Shown one piece after another: positions 24,990 to 32,622 of a stretch of 36,441 bases of DNA. The position numbers and the translations under genes are program-made. This DNA is from Arthrobacter nitrophenolicus. Lineage in GTDB: Bacteria > Actinomycetota > Actinomycetes > Actinomycetales > Micrococcaceae. The stretch covers positions 1 through 36,441 of the forward strand of contig NZ_AOFD01000045.1 in the NCBI RefSeq assembly GCF_000332815.1, written 5' to 3'. Each line of letters starts with the position of its first letter. The first letter of the stretch is position 1. Under the pieces are notes generated by a model. It saw only the letters and a program-made list of their open reading frames with translations, did no database searches and was not told the origin of the DNA.

Positions 24990-26033
24990 ATGCGGGCAGT
25001 AGTAAAGAACGCGGCCGAGCGAGGCGTAAAGTACGTCACCGACGCCGGAGACCCCAAGGCCACGGAAGGGTCAGTCGTCATCCAGGTAGGGGCCGCGTCC
25101 CTCTGCGGCACCGACCGGGAACTGTACGAATGGACCCCCTCAGCCCAGGCCTTCAACCTCAACCTCCCCGTCATCCTCGGCCACGAAGGCGCAGGCACCG
25201 TCGTCGAAGTCGGCGCCGGCGTTACCGGATTGAAGGTCGGCGACCAGGTCGCCCTCGAAAGCCACCTCACCTGCGGACAATGCTTCCCCTGCCGCACCGG
25301 CGACGCCCACACCTGCGAACGGACCGGCATCCTCGGCATGCACATCGACGGTGTCTTCGCCGAATACGCAGCGGTCCCCCAGGACATCTGCGTCAAACTC
25401 CCCACCGGCCTGTCCCTGGAATCCGGCGCCCTGCTCGAAGCCGCCGGCGTCGCCGTCCACGCCATTCAGCGCGCGAACTACTCCGTCGCAGGACGCGCCG
25501 TGCTCGTCAGCGGCGCAGGACCGGTGGGCCTCGTGGTCGTGAACCTGGCGCTGCTCATGGGAGCCTCCCACGTCATCGCCGTCGACCCCAACCCCTACCG
25601 CCGCGCCCAGGCCGAAAAGCTCGGCGCCATCGCACTGCACCCCAACGACGGCATCGTCGAACGCTGCCGCGAACTCACCGGCCGCCGCGGCGGCTTCGAC
25701 GTCGCCTTCGAATGCTCCGGCGCCCCCGGCACCCTGGCAACCCTCTTCGAAGCCGTCCGCCGCGAAGCCACCGTCATCACCGTCGGACACCCCAGCCGTC
25801 CGGCGGAAGTCGATATCGCAGCCCACATCAACAAAAAGGGCATCACCCTCCGCGGAATCTTCGGACGCCGGCTCTGGGAAACCTGGGAACAGAGCCTGCT
25901 GCTGCTGGACTCCGGAAAACTGGACCTCGACTGGCTCATTACGCACCGGATGAAACTCAGCCAGATCGATGAAGCGGTGGAACTCCTCACGGGGGACGCC
26001 TGCAAAGTCCTGCTCATCCCCGACCTCGGCTGA
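24990..26033 (+). CDS. Zinc-dependent MDR dehydrogenase (sugar/alcohol type)
   Basis: A 347-residue NAD(P)-dependent medium-chain dehydrogenase of the sorbitol/threonine/idonate dehydrogenase group. From ATG 24990 (GAAAGG upstream) it has SLCGTD (Cys39) and GHEGAG (His65, Glu66) for the catalytic zinc, the structural-zinc set Cys95/98/101/109 (CGQCFPCRTGDAHTC), the Rossmann motif SGAGPVG around 172, and AVDPNPYRRAQAEKLGA for NAD. It is last in the operon, 54 bp after the kinase. In the pathway it would oxidise a secondary hydroxyl of the imported acid to the 3-oxo acid. This role is otherwise filled in apionate catabolism by ApnO, an unrelated oxidoisomerase, so a different starting acid or a substituted step is implied. 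Confidence 0.9.
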   Translation: MRAVVKNAAERGVKYVTDAGDPKATEGSVVIQVGAASLCGTDRELYEWTPSAQAFNLNLPVILGHEGAGTVVEVGAGVTGLKVGDQVALESHLTCGQCFPCRTGDAHTCERTGILGMHIDGVFAEYAAVPQDICVKLPTGLSLESGALLEAAGVAVHAIQRANYSVAGRAVLVSGAGPVGLVVVNLALLMGASHVIAVDPNPYRRAQAEKLGAIALHPNDGIVERCRELTGRRGGFDVAFECSGAPGTLATLFEAVRREATVITVGHPSRPAEVDIAAHINKKGITLRGIFGRRLWETWEQSLLLLDSGKLDLDWLITHRMKLSQIDEAVELLTGDACKVLLIPDLG

Positions 26034-26051
26034 GCGGGCCCAGGTAACCAG

Positions 26052-26084
26052 GCGGGGGTGTGCACGCGGAATGCGCACCCCCGC
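26052..26084 (+). terminator. Strong hairpin closing the operon
   Basis: GCGGGGGTGTGC (26052-26063) pairs with GCGCACCCCCGC (26073-26084), a 12-bp stem with one G-T pair and a 9-nt loop, 18 nt after the dehydrogenase stop. It is probably the operon terminator, although the T-run is absent. Confidence 0.6.
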
Positions 26085-26108
26085 TCATCCGCGAGTACCC
26101 TGATCCCC

Positions 26109-26330
26109 ATGAGCACCCGTGACACGCCCGCGCAGATTGGCGACCTGCCGCCCCTCGGCCGGCCGGCCAACAGCGCCCTGCTCCTGGCCGGCATCACCAC
26201 CCTGGCCCAGGTAGCGGAGCGCCCGTCCAGCCAGCTCCTGGCCATGCACGGGGTCGGGCCCAGGGCCATCCGACTCCTCGAGGCGGCCCTGGCCGAGCGC
26301 GGGCTCGGCTTCGCTCCGGAACCTTCCTGA
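26109..26330 (+). CDS. Small helix-hairpin-helix protein resembling an RNA polymerase alpha C-terminal domain
   Basis: A 73-residue protein from ATG 26109; the longer frame has an unconvincing N-terminus. The pattern DLPPLGRPANSALLLAGITT, LAQVAERPSSQLLAMHGVGP and RAIRLLEAALAERGLGF follows the alpha-CTD/HhH arrangement: L-x-x-R-P-x-N-x-L, G-I-x-T, then G-V/L-G-x-x-x, and L-x-x-x-G-L-x-F. It is far too short to be RpoA. It may be a free-standing HhH DNA-binding protein. It lies 2 bp upstream of the methyltransferase-like gene and may be cotranscribed with it. The function is not known. Confidence 0.78.
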   Translation: MSTRDTPAQIGDLPPLGRPANSALLLAGITTLAQVAERPSSQLLAMHGVGPRAIRLLEAALAERGLGFAPEPS

Positions 26331-26332
26331 CC

Positions 26333-26839
26333 ATGACGGGCAACGCCATCACTTCCCTGGCCCGCCGGGCCAAGGCGACGTACGACAACCTTCCGCTGCC
26401 GTTGCCGGTCGTGGCCGCGATGGCCGCGGACCTCCTCCTCGCAAAGGTCCGTCCCCTGCCGCTCCCCGGGCCGCGGGCCCTGCACCGGGCGGCAGGGGCC
26501 GCACTGGTGATGGCCGGCGTCGGGCTTAACGCCTGGGCGCTGGCCGAACGGCGGCGCCGCTCGCCGGGCCCCTTCGCGCTCGAGCGGCCGGAGGAACTGG
26601 TGACCACGGGCCCGTACGCGTTCACCCGGCATCCCATGTACGTGGGCTGGTGGCTCATCGAACTGGGCGCGGGAACGCTGGCCGGCTCGTCCTGGGTCCT
26701 GGTGACCATGCCGGCCGAGCTGCTGGTGGAACACCCCGTCGTCCTGGACGAAGAGGCCACGCTGGTCCGGCTCTTCGGGGACACCTACCGGGAGTACGCC
26801 GGGAACGTGCCGCGGTACCTCGGGCTGCCGCGGGCATAG
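26333..26839 (+). CDS. Isoprenylcysteine carboxyl methyltransferase-like (ICMT/PEMT) membrane protein
   Basis: A 168-residue membrane protein with about four helices. ATG 26333 follows the HhH stop by 2 nt. Family features are ELVTTGPYAFTRHPMYVGWW (G-P-Y-x-x-x-R-H-P-M-Y, the SAM-binding region), LVEHPVVLDEEATLVRLFGD (H-P-V-x-L-D-E-E-x-x-L) and YREYAGNVPRYLGLP. These are typical of methyltransferase or NnrU-like proteins of this superfamily. The methyl acceptor is unknown; bacterial members rarely act on prenylated proteins and are often lipid-linked. Confidence 0.87.
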   Translation: MTGNAITSLARRAKATYDNLPLPLPVVAAMAADLLLAKVRPLPLPGPRALHRAAGAALVMAGVGLNAWALAERRRRSPGPFALERPEELVTTGPYAFTRHPMYVGWWLIELGAGTLAGSSWVLVTMPAELLVEHPVVLDEEATLVRLFGDTYREYAGNVPRYLGLPRA

Positions 26840-26935
26840 GCGACGGCGGGCAGGGCCATCTGCCCACCCCTCCGGCTCCGAACGCAGAGTAGGACGCACC
26901 ACGTCTGCGCCTGCCCCGCCGAGCCAAGGAGCAGC

Positions 26936-27367
26936 ATGAACACCCGCCTTCGAAACTGGCTGACCGCCTACGTGGTGGGCGCCGTGATCTTCGCCGTCCT
27001 GGACGTCGCGTGGATCCTCACGGTGGCAAGCCCGCTGTACAAGAACCAGATCGGCCACCTGCTGGCGCCCAGCACCAACCTGGCCGGCGCCGTCCTCTTC
27101 TACCTCATCTTCGTGGCGGGCGTGGTGCACTACGGCGTGCGGCCCAACGATCCGGACGCCACGCTGCGGCAGCGCGTCACGGGAGCGGCACTGTTCGGCG
27201 TCTTCACCTACGCCACCTGGGCCCTGACCGGGTTCGCCGTGCTCAAGGACTTCACCGCCGTCGTCGTCATCACCGACATCCTGTGGGGCGCGGCCGCGTG
27301 CAGCATCGTCACCTGGCTGACGGCCACCGTCCTGAAGTCGAGGCTCAGGAAGCGCAGCACGGCGTAG
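26936..27367 (+). CDS. DUF2177 family membrane protein
   Basis: A 143-residue membrane protein matching DUF2177. ATG 26936 has AAGGAG upstream. Four hydrophobic helices: WLTAYVVGAVIFAVLDVAWI (D in the first helix, a family mark), NLAGAVLFYLIFVAGVVHYG, AALFGVFTYATWALTGFAVL (FGxxTYATxxLT is characteristic), and DILWGAAACSIVTWLTATVL (DxxWG motif). The family has no established function. It starts 96 bp after the ICMT-like gene and precedes the CNNM/CorC gene by 31 bp; cotranscription with the latter is possible. Confidence 0.85.
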   Translation: MNTRLRNWLTAYVVGAVIFAVLDVAWILTVASPLYKNQIGHLLAPSTNLAGAVLFYLIFVAGVVHYGVRPNDPDATLRQRVTGAALFGVFTYATWALTGFAVLKDFTAVVVITDILWGAAACSIVTWLTATVLKSRLRKRSTA

Positions 27368-27398
27368 CGTCCTGCCGGCTTTTCGGTAGTGTCTGACC

Positions 27399-28685
27399 AT
27401 GGACGCCGACACCCTGGTCAACTTCCTGCTGGTCCTCTTCTTCGTGCTGCTGGGCGGGGTGTTCGCCGGCACGGAGATGGCGCTGGTGTCGCTGCGCGAA
27501 AGCCAGGTGCGCCGGATGGAAAAGGCGGGCAAGCACGGCGCCCGGATCGCGTCCCTGGCCGGCAACCCGAACCGGTTCCTGTCCACGGTGCAGATCGGCG
27601 TCACGCTCTCCGGCTTCTTCTCCGCCGCGTACGGCGCGTCAACGCTGGCGCCCGACGTCGAGCCCCTCCTCGAAGCCGCAGGCTTCGGTGCCGCCGCGGA
27701 ACCGGTGGCGTTCATCGGCATGACGCTGCTGGTGGCCTACCTGTCCCTGGTGCTCGGCGAGCTGGTGCCCAAGCGGCTGGCGATGCAGAGCGCCGTCGGC
27801 TTCAGCCGGGTCCTGGCCCCTCCCCTGCACGTCCTGTCCAACCTGATGCGGCCGGCCGTCTGGGTGCTCTCCGTGTCCACCGACGCCGTGGTCCGGCTCT
27901 TCGGCGGTGACCCCCGCGCCACGCAGGAGAGCGTGGGCCTGGAGGAACTGCGGGACATGGTGGCCCAGAGCGACACCCTTGAGGACGAGAGCCGCGACAT
28001 CCTCACCGACGTGTTCGGGGCCCGGAACCGCTCCCTCCAGGAAGTCATGCGGCCGCGCACCGAGGTGGCGTTCATCGACGGCGGCCTGACCGTCGCGGAG
28101 GCCCGCGAGCTGGCACGGAACGGCCCGTTCTCCCGCTACCCGGTGATCGGCCGCAGCCCCGACGAGGTCCTGGGCTTCGTCCACATCCGCGACCTCATGC
28201 CGGGCGATGGCACCGACGACGCCGCCCCGGTCCGGACCATCGTCCGCGAGATCCTCCCGCTGCCGGGCACCAACAAGGTGATGCCCACACTGTCCCGGAT
28301 GCGGCGGCTGGGCCACCACATCGCCCTGGTGGTGGACGAGTACGGCGGCACGGACGGGATCGTCACGCTTGAGGACCTGGTGGAGGAACTGGTGGGCGAG
28401 ATCTACGACGAGTACGACGCCGGCACGGACCATGAGGACAGCGTCACCGTGGGGGACGGTTCAGTGGATGTCGACGGCGGGCTGATCCTCCAGGAGTTCG
28501 AGTCGGCGTGCGGCATTGCCTTGCCGGAGGGGCAGTACGAAACGGTGGCGGGGTTCATGATCGACCGGCTGGGGCGGCTGCCCCACGTGGGCGACCGGGT
28601 GGAAGCGCACGGGCATGTCCTGACGGTCACCGCCATGGACCGGCTGCGGATCGCCCGGATCAGGGTGACGCCAACCCCTACCTAA
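27399..28685 (+). CDS. CNNM/CorC-type membrane protein (hemolysin family)
   Basis: A 428-residue protein with DUF21, CBS pair and CorC_HlyC domains, in that order. The DUF21 membrane domain covers about 1-190 (LLVLFFVLLGGVFAGTEMAL, FLSTVQIGVTLSGFFSAAYG, LSLVLGELVPKRLAMQ). The CBS pair covers about 205-335 (LQEVMRPRTEVAFIDG, then FSRYPVIGRSPDEVLGFVHI and HHIALVVDEYGGTDGIVTLE). The CorC_HlyC domain spans about 345-425. Members are implicated in Mg2+/Co2+ efflux or homeostasis (CorC, YhdP), not haemolysis in most cases. The length and architecture are complete. Confidence 0.93.
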   Translation: MDADTLVNFLLVLFFVLLGGVFAGTEMALVSLRESQVRRMEKAGKHGARIASLAGNPNRFLSTVQIGVTLSGFFSAAYGASTLAPDVEPLLEAAGFGAAAEPVAFIGMTLLVAYLSLVLGELVPKRLAMQSAVGFSRVLAPPLHVLSNLMRPAVWVLSVSTDAVVRLFGGDPRATQESVGLEELRDMVAQSDTLEDESRDILTDVFGARNRSLQEVMRPRTEVAFIDGGLTVAEARELARNGPFSRYPVIGRSPDEVLGFVHIRDLMPGDGTDDAAPVRTIVREILPLPGTNKVMPTLSRMRRLGHHIALVVDEYGGTDGIVTLEDLVEELVGEIYDEYDAGTDHEDSVTVGDGSVDVDGGLILQEFESACGIALPEGQYETVAGFMIDRLGRLPHVGDRVEAHGHVLTVTAMDRLRIARIRVTPTPT

Positions 28686-29039
28686 TGCCCCCTCCGGCCT
28701 CCCCTCTCTGGTCCCGGGGCGGCTCTCGCGCAGCCGTGCGGACGTAAAATGTTCCCGCCGGGAGGTGATGAAATGGCCTCCATGCCGCCTGTCATTGACG
28801 GCATTGCACACTGCCATACGCTGGGGATCGGCGGGGTCATCTTTGCAGGGTGTGCATCGAAAGAAGTCCCGATGTCGGTAAGAAAATATAGCCGGAAACG
28901 GCACTAATTTTTCGCGGATGGCGGGAATGCCGGCCAACGGCGTTGCTGGCAGCCCGTCCTTTTGGGGACTGGCTGGGGGCCCTTCATCCCGCTGATCAGC
29001 GGAGGCCAAGTCTTACCACTTTTGCTACAGGAGACACAG
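28686..29039. other. 354-bp intergenic region
   Basis: It holds the upstream region of the secreted protein (ribosome binding site CAGGAGA just before 29040) and several partial hairpins, for example TGCACAC/GTGTGCA arms around 28805 and 28850. A 39-codon open frame at 28773-28892 has a GGAGG upstream but no recognisable product, and I do not call it. I see no RNA gene. Confidence 0.4.
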
Positions 29040-29567
29040 ATGTTTAAGCGACTCCTTACAATCATCGCCGCCCTGGCGATGCTCTTGTTCGGCTTCACTA
29101 CACCGGCACTGGCCGCCACCACCATCGATCCCGCCGCCGCCCCAACGGGCACGCATCTTCAGACGGGAAGCATCGGCTGTACCGTCGACGACGTAGACCT
29201 GTCCGTTACTTGCTCCGAGTACGAACTGGCGGGCGTCGGAAACGCCAACGCCGAGGCAACCTTGATCGCAAGCTACACGGCCACGGTCCAATGCCGCAAC
29301 CATGGTGGCAAGATCGTCGAGGTCAAGTCTCAGCTCGAGACTGTGCCGTCGACCACCGGAAAACTCGAGCCCAAGAACGGCAGGCTCACCGTCCCGTCGC
29401 TGACTTCGGCGCCCGTCCCGTCGGATGAAGACTTCGAGGCCCTGGCGACCTGCCCCAACGGCAACTGGACCAAGGAAATGCTCGAAGGAAGCGTTGAACT
29501 CAGCAGCTTCACTTACACGCTGCACTTCGTTGGCTACACCGGCAACTACATCACGATCACTGGCTAG
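29040..29567 (+). CDS. Secreted protein of unknown function
   Basis: A 175-residue exported protein. ATG 29040 follows ACAGGAGACACAG. A cleavable Sec signal is clear (MFKRLLTIIAALAMLLFGFT, then TPALAA, cleavage near residue 26). The mature part is about 150 residues, acidic to neutral, with four cysteines (GCTVDD, VTCSEYE, VQCRNHGG, ATCPNGNW) that could form two disulfides, and a beta-rich pattern ending HFVGYTGNYITITG. I do not recognise a family. It stands alone and is followed by a strong hairpin. Confidence 0.78.
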   Translation: MFKRLLTIIAALAMLLFGFTTPALAATTIDPAAAPTGTHLQTGSIGCTVDDVDLSVTCSEYELAGVGNANAEATLIASYTATVQCRNHGGKIVEVKSQLETVPSTTGKLEPKNGRLTVPSLTSAPVPSDEDFEALATCPNGNWTKEMLEGSVELSSFTYTLHFVGYTGNYITITG

Positions 29568-29604
29568 ATTCCGCTATTGAGTAGGCCTTAGAGCCTTACT
29601 CTAC

Positions 29605-29640
29605 GGCCCCGGGGCACCCATTCTGCGGGTTCCCGGGGCC
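29605..29640 (+). terminator. Terminator-like hairpin after the secreted protein gene
   Basis: GGCCCCGGG pairs with CCCGGGGCC, extended inward by ACCC/GGGT around a 7-nt loop, 38 nt after the stop. The stem is very stable; no T-run follows. Confidence 0.55.
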
Positions 29641-29718
29641 CACCCATGCCGGGTCCGTTGTCGGTGCAGGACGCCGGGCGTAGACTGAGCCGCACCGCCG
29701 ACCGGGAGTCAGGAATCC

Positions 29719-30453
29719 ATGAAGAGCATCCGCGCCCAGGTCCTTGAAGCCGAACAGAACGCCACGCTTGGAACCGGCGACGGCGAGCGCTTCTCCGGCT
29801 ACGGCGTCATGGGGCTGCCCTTCAGTTCAGGGCATGTCCTGGCCATGCGCCGGTTCCCCGTCACCAGCATTGGGCCCGGTTACACATCCGTGTGGCTGCG
29901 CCAGCCAACCGGTGCCTGGACCGTCTACGCCGACGCGCCGCCCGAGCTCTCCTGCGCCCGCTACTTTGGCGCGGCACTGGAAGCATCCGTCCAAAGCCCC
30001 GTTACTGTCACCTGGACCGGCGACGCTGCCCTGACTGTCGCCGTCGCCGATGCCGCCCTCACCTGGGACCTTGAACTGGAGCCGACCTCCATCAGCAGCG
30101 CCATGACGGGGATGCTGACTGCCATGCCCGAGTCCCTGCTGGAGCGCAAGGCATTCCTCGGCGCCATGGGCGCCGCGGCGGGCCCGGTCCTCCGCGCCGG
30201 CAAACTCGGGCTCACCGGAAGCGTGCCCAACGGGCAGGGCTTCCGGGCCAAACCGCGCCGGTTGTGGTTCGTCGCGCGCAGCTCGGCATCACTGGCGGGA
30301 CAAGATTTCGGCACTCCCGCACCTCTCCGCATCCAGTCCCGGCTGGGGGACTTCTGGATCCCGCAGCGCGGTATTTTCCTCATCGGCGCGTCCTCGTACG
30401 ACACGTTCGACCCGGCCCGGCATCTCCCGGCCACAGTCCGCGGGACTGCCTGA
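29719..30453 (+). CDS. Unrecognised protein, possibly beta-rich
   Basis: Encodes 244 residues from ATG 29719 (GTCAGGAA upstream). I do not recognise a family. There is no signal peptide or transmembrane helix. The N-terminal half has strand-like alternation (GVMGLPFSSGHVLAMRRFPV, YTSVWLRQPTGAWTVYAD), a helical insert around 125-150 (SSAMTGMLTAMPESLLERKA), then KPRRLWFVARSSASLAGQDF and LGDFWIPQRGIFLIGASS. The overall look recalls lipocalin or tocopherol-cyclase-like barrels, but this is only a visual impression. The codon use and composition are native, so it is probably a real resident gene. Confidence 0.72.
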   Translation: MKSIRAQVLEAEQNATLGTGDGERFSGYGVMGLPFSSGHVLAMRRFPVTSIGPGYTSVWLRQPTGAWTVYADAPPELSCARYFGAALEASVQSPVTVTWTGDAALTVAVADAALTWDLELEPTSISSAMTGMLTAMPESLLERKAFLGAMGAAAGPVLRAGKLGLTGSVPNGQGFRAKPRRLWFVARSSASLAGQDFGTPAPLRIQSRLGDFWIPQRGIFLIGASSYDTFDPARHLPATVRGTA

Positions 30454-30524
30454 CGCCGGAGCCAAACCCCACCGCCCGTTCTAACCGGAGCGGGCAAGCC
30501 GTCACCCCGCTCATAAGATGAGGC

Positions 30525-31418
30525 ATGGACTTCGAGGACACACTCTGGACGCTTCTGGGCCTCGCGCTGATTCTGCTGATGCTCGCAGATGTCTTCCACA
30601 CCCTGCTGTACCCCCACGGGTCTGGCCCGGTGGGCAGGGCCATCATGCGGGGGTTCTGGCTGTTGACCAGGAAAGTCCGGGGCGGGGCCTCCTCCATCGC
30701 AGCACCGCTGGCCATGGCCGCCGTCATCGCCGCCTGGGCCAGCCTGGCGGCAATCGGCTGGGCGCTGCTCTACCTGCCGCACCTGCCGGACGGCTTCATC
30801 TACGGCGACGGCGTACCCCGGGGCGGCAACTTCGCCGAGGCCCTGTACGTCTCGATCGTCGCCCTCTCCACGGTCGGGTTCGGTGAGATCGTTGCGGCGC
30901 ACCCGCTGCTCCGGCTGGTCATGGCTTTCCAGGCCGTGGCCGGATTCGGCCTGCTGACCGCCACGGTGTCCTGGATCCTCCAGATGTACCCGGCGCTGAG
31001 CCGACGGCGGGCACTCGCCCACCAGCTGAACCTGTTCAGGGAAGCAGCGGGAACCGACGGCATCAGCGCGCTGGACCCCGGGCATGCTGCGACCCTGCTG
31101 GAATCCATGGCGGAAAACGTGGCGTCGGTGAGCATCGACCTGGTCTCGTTCCACGAAAGCTACTATTTCCACGAAGTGGAGCAGCGGGGTTCCCTTCCAG
31201 CCACCATCGCTTATGCCCACGGTCTGGCGTCCGACGCCCAGGGCACCGGCAACGCCGAACTCCAGTTCGCGGGCCGGATGCTGCAGGCAGCCCTAGATGA
31301 TCTGGCGGAAGTGCTCCGCGGCAAGTTCGGCCATTTGGGGACAACATCCCTGGACGTGTTCGACAGCTACGCGCTGCACCACAAGCACCGCCGCGCACCG
31401 GAAACGGGCAGCAGCTAG
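30525..31418 (+). CDS. Two-TM potassium channel family protein
   Basis: A 297-residue membrane protein of the Ion_trans_2 type. The N-terminal helix is LLGLALILLMLADVFHTLLY (about 11-30). A second helix follows (AMAAVIAAWASLAAIGWALL, about 63-82). The pore helix and selectivity filter read YVSIVALSTVGFGEIVAA (TVGFG, residues 116-120), and the inner helix is LRLVMAFQAVAGFGLLTATV. The remaining 150 residues form a cytoplasmic helical domain with no RCK/TrkA motif (no G-x-G-x-x-G nucleotide site), so gating by a ligand is unclear. Potassium selectivity is expected from TVGFG. Confidence 0.87.
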   Translation: MDFEDTLWTLLGLALILLMLADVFHTLLYPHGSGPVGRAIMRGFWLLTRKVRGGASSIAAPLAMAAVIAAWASLAAIGWALLYLPHLPDGFIYGDGVPRGGNFAEALYVSIVALSTVGFGEIVAAHPLLRLVMAFQAVAGFGLLTATVSWILQMYPALSRRRALAHQLNLFREAAGTDGISALDPGHAATLLESMAENVASVSIDLVSFHESYYFHEVEQRGSLPATIAYAHGLASDAQGTGNAELQFAGRMLQAALDDLAEVLRGKFGHLGTTSLDVFDSYALHHKHRRAPETGSS

Positions 31419-31550
31419 GCTCCCCAGGCAACCATCCTGTGTTAACCTCCCCTCCAACTTCCCGCACCTTTTGTGCCATCTGCGCTCCCTAGCGTGGACG
31501 GGTCAACGGCCCTGCAGGCCGCCCCCGTTTCTTGCTGGAGGAAACCACCC

Positions 31551-32618
31551 ATGCGCACAGTCCTGACCGCAGCGGCAGCCGCCGCGCTGATCGCCGCCAT
31601 GGCGGGCCCCGCCGTCGCCGCCCCGAGCGACGAGGCCGGCACGCCGCCGTCGAACGCTGCCGGAGCCGCCACGTCCGCCCTGCAGGTGAACGAACGCAAC
31701 GGCTCGTTCGACCTGCAGAGCCACCGCGGCGGCCGCGGCGAATGGACCGAGGAATCCCTCGCCGCGTTCGCCAACTCGCTGGCGCTCGGCGTGACCACCC
31801 TGGAGCTGGACACCCACCTGACCGAGGACGGCAAGGTGGTCGTCTGGCACGACGACACCATCCAGGCCGCCAAGTGCATCGACACCGCACCCGCCAGCGC
31901 CGGCGACCCCGAGTTCCCCTACGTCGGCGACCGCGTGGCTGAACTGTCGCTCGCGCAGATCAGGACCCTCAACTGCGGTTACGTGCAGCTGGCCGGCTAC
32001 CCGGAGCAGGACGTCGTCGAGGGCAACCGGATCGCCGAACTTCGGGACGTTTACCACCTGGTCGAGGCCGCCGGTGCCGCGAAGGTCCGTTTCAACGTGG
32101 AGACCAAGGTGGAGAGCAGCCAGGTGGGCGGCGCCGGCATGGAGTCCCTGACCCGGGCCGTGGTGGCCGAGATCCAGGCCTCCGGCATGGCCGACCGCAC
32201 CACCCTGCAGTCCTTCGACTGGTCATCGCTGAACCTCACCAAGGAACTGGCACCCGAACTGCCGCTGGTTGCCCTCTCCAGCGGGGACGCCTGGATGGGC
32301 GTCGGCCAGCCCGGCGCCAGCCGCAACCTGGGCGGCATCGACATCGACGACTACGACGGTTCCCTTCCCAAGGCGGCAGCCGCGCAGGGGTACGACGTCG
32401 TCTCCCCCACGTTCCGTTCGGTCACCCCCGGGATGATCGCCGAGGCACATGAACTGGGCTTGCCCGTCATCCCGTGGACCGTCAACACCACCGCGGACAT
32501 GGAGCGCCTGATGGACCTGGGCGTGGACGGCATCATCACCGACTACCCCACGCGGCTACGCACGCTTCTGGAGGAACGCGGGCTGAAGCTGCCGAAGGCG
32601 TACGCGGTTCAGTGGTAG
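31551..32618 (+). CDS. Secreted glycerophosphodiester phosphodiesterase
   Basis: A 355-residue exported GDPD hydrolysing glycerophosphodiesters to glycerol-3-phosphate and an alcohol. ATG 31551, with GGAGGA upstream, encodes a Sec signal (MRTVLTAAAAAALIAAMAGP, cut near AVAA). The TIM-barrel active site is visible: SHRGGRGEWTEES (His58, Arg59), TLELDTHLTEDGKVVVWHDD (Glu85, Asp87, His100) and NVETKVE near 180. The C-terminus has PVIPWTVNTTADMERLMDLG and VDGIITDYPTRL, the usual GDPD end. Extracellular location suggests scavenging phosphorus or teichoic-acid-derived diesters. It overlaps no neighbour and ends 4 bp from the convergent VOC gene. Confidence 0.93.
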   Translation: MRTVLTAAAAAALIAAMAGPAVAAPSDEAGTPPSNAAGAATSALQVNERNGSFDLQSHRGGRGEWTEESLAAFANSLALGVTTLELDTHLTEDGKVVVWHDDTIQAAKCIDTAPASAGDPEFPYVGDRVAELSLAQIRTLNCGYVQLAGYPEQDVVEGNRIAELRDVYHLVEAAGAAKVRFNVETKVESSQVGGAGMESLTRAVVAEIQASGMADRTTLQSFDWSSLNLTKELAPELPLVALSSGDAWMGVGQPGASRNLGGIDIDDYDGSLPKAAAAQGYDVVSPTFRSVTPGMIAEAHELGLPVIPWTVNTTADMERLMDLGVDGIITDYPTRLRTLLEERGLKLPKAYAVQW

Positions 32619-32622
32619 CTCG

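Noticed and set aside
27399..28685. Calling the CNNM/CorC protein a haemolysin
   Set aside because: The name is historical; the DUF21-CBS-CorC architecture points to ion homeostasis.
28773..28892. 39-codon open frame after a GGAGG
   Set aside because: No homology recognised and located in a likely leader region; chance is adequate.
28461..29009. Reverse-strand frame overlapping the CNNM/CorC gene end
   Set aside because: Mostly antisense to a clear gene; Arg/Pro-rich shadow composition.
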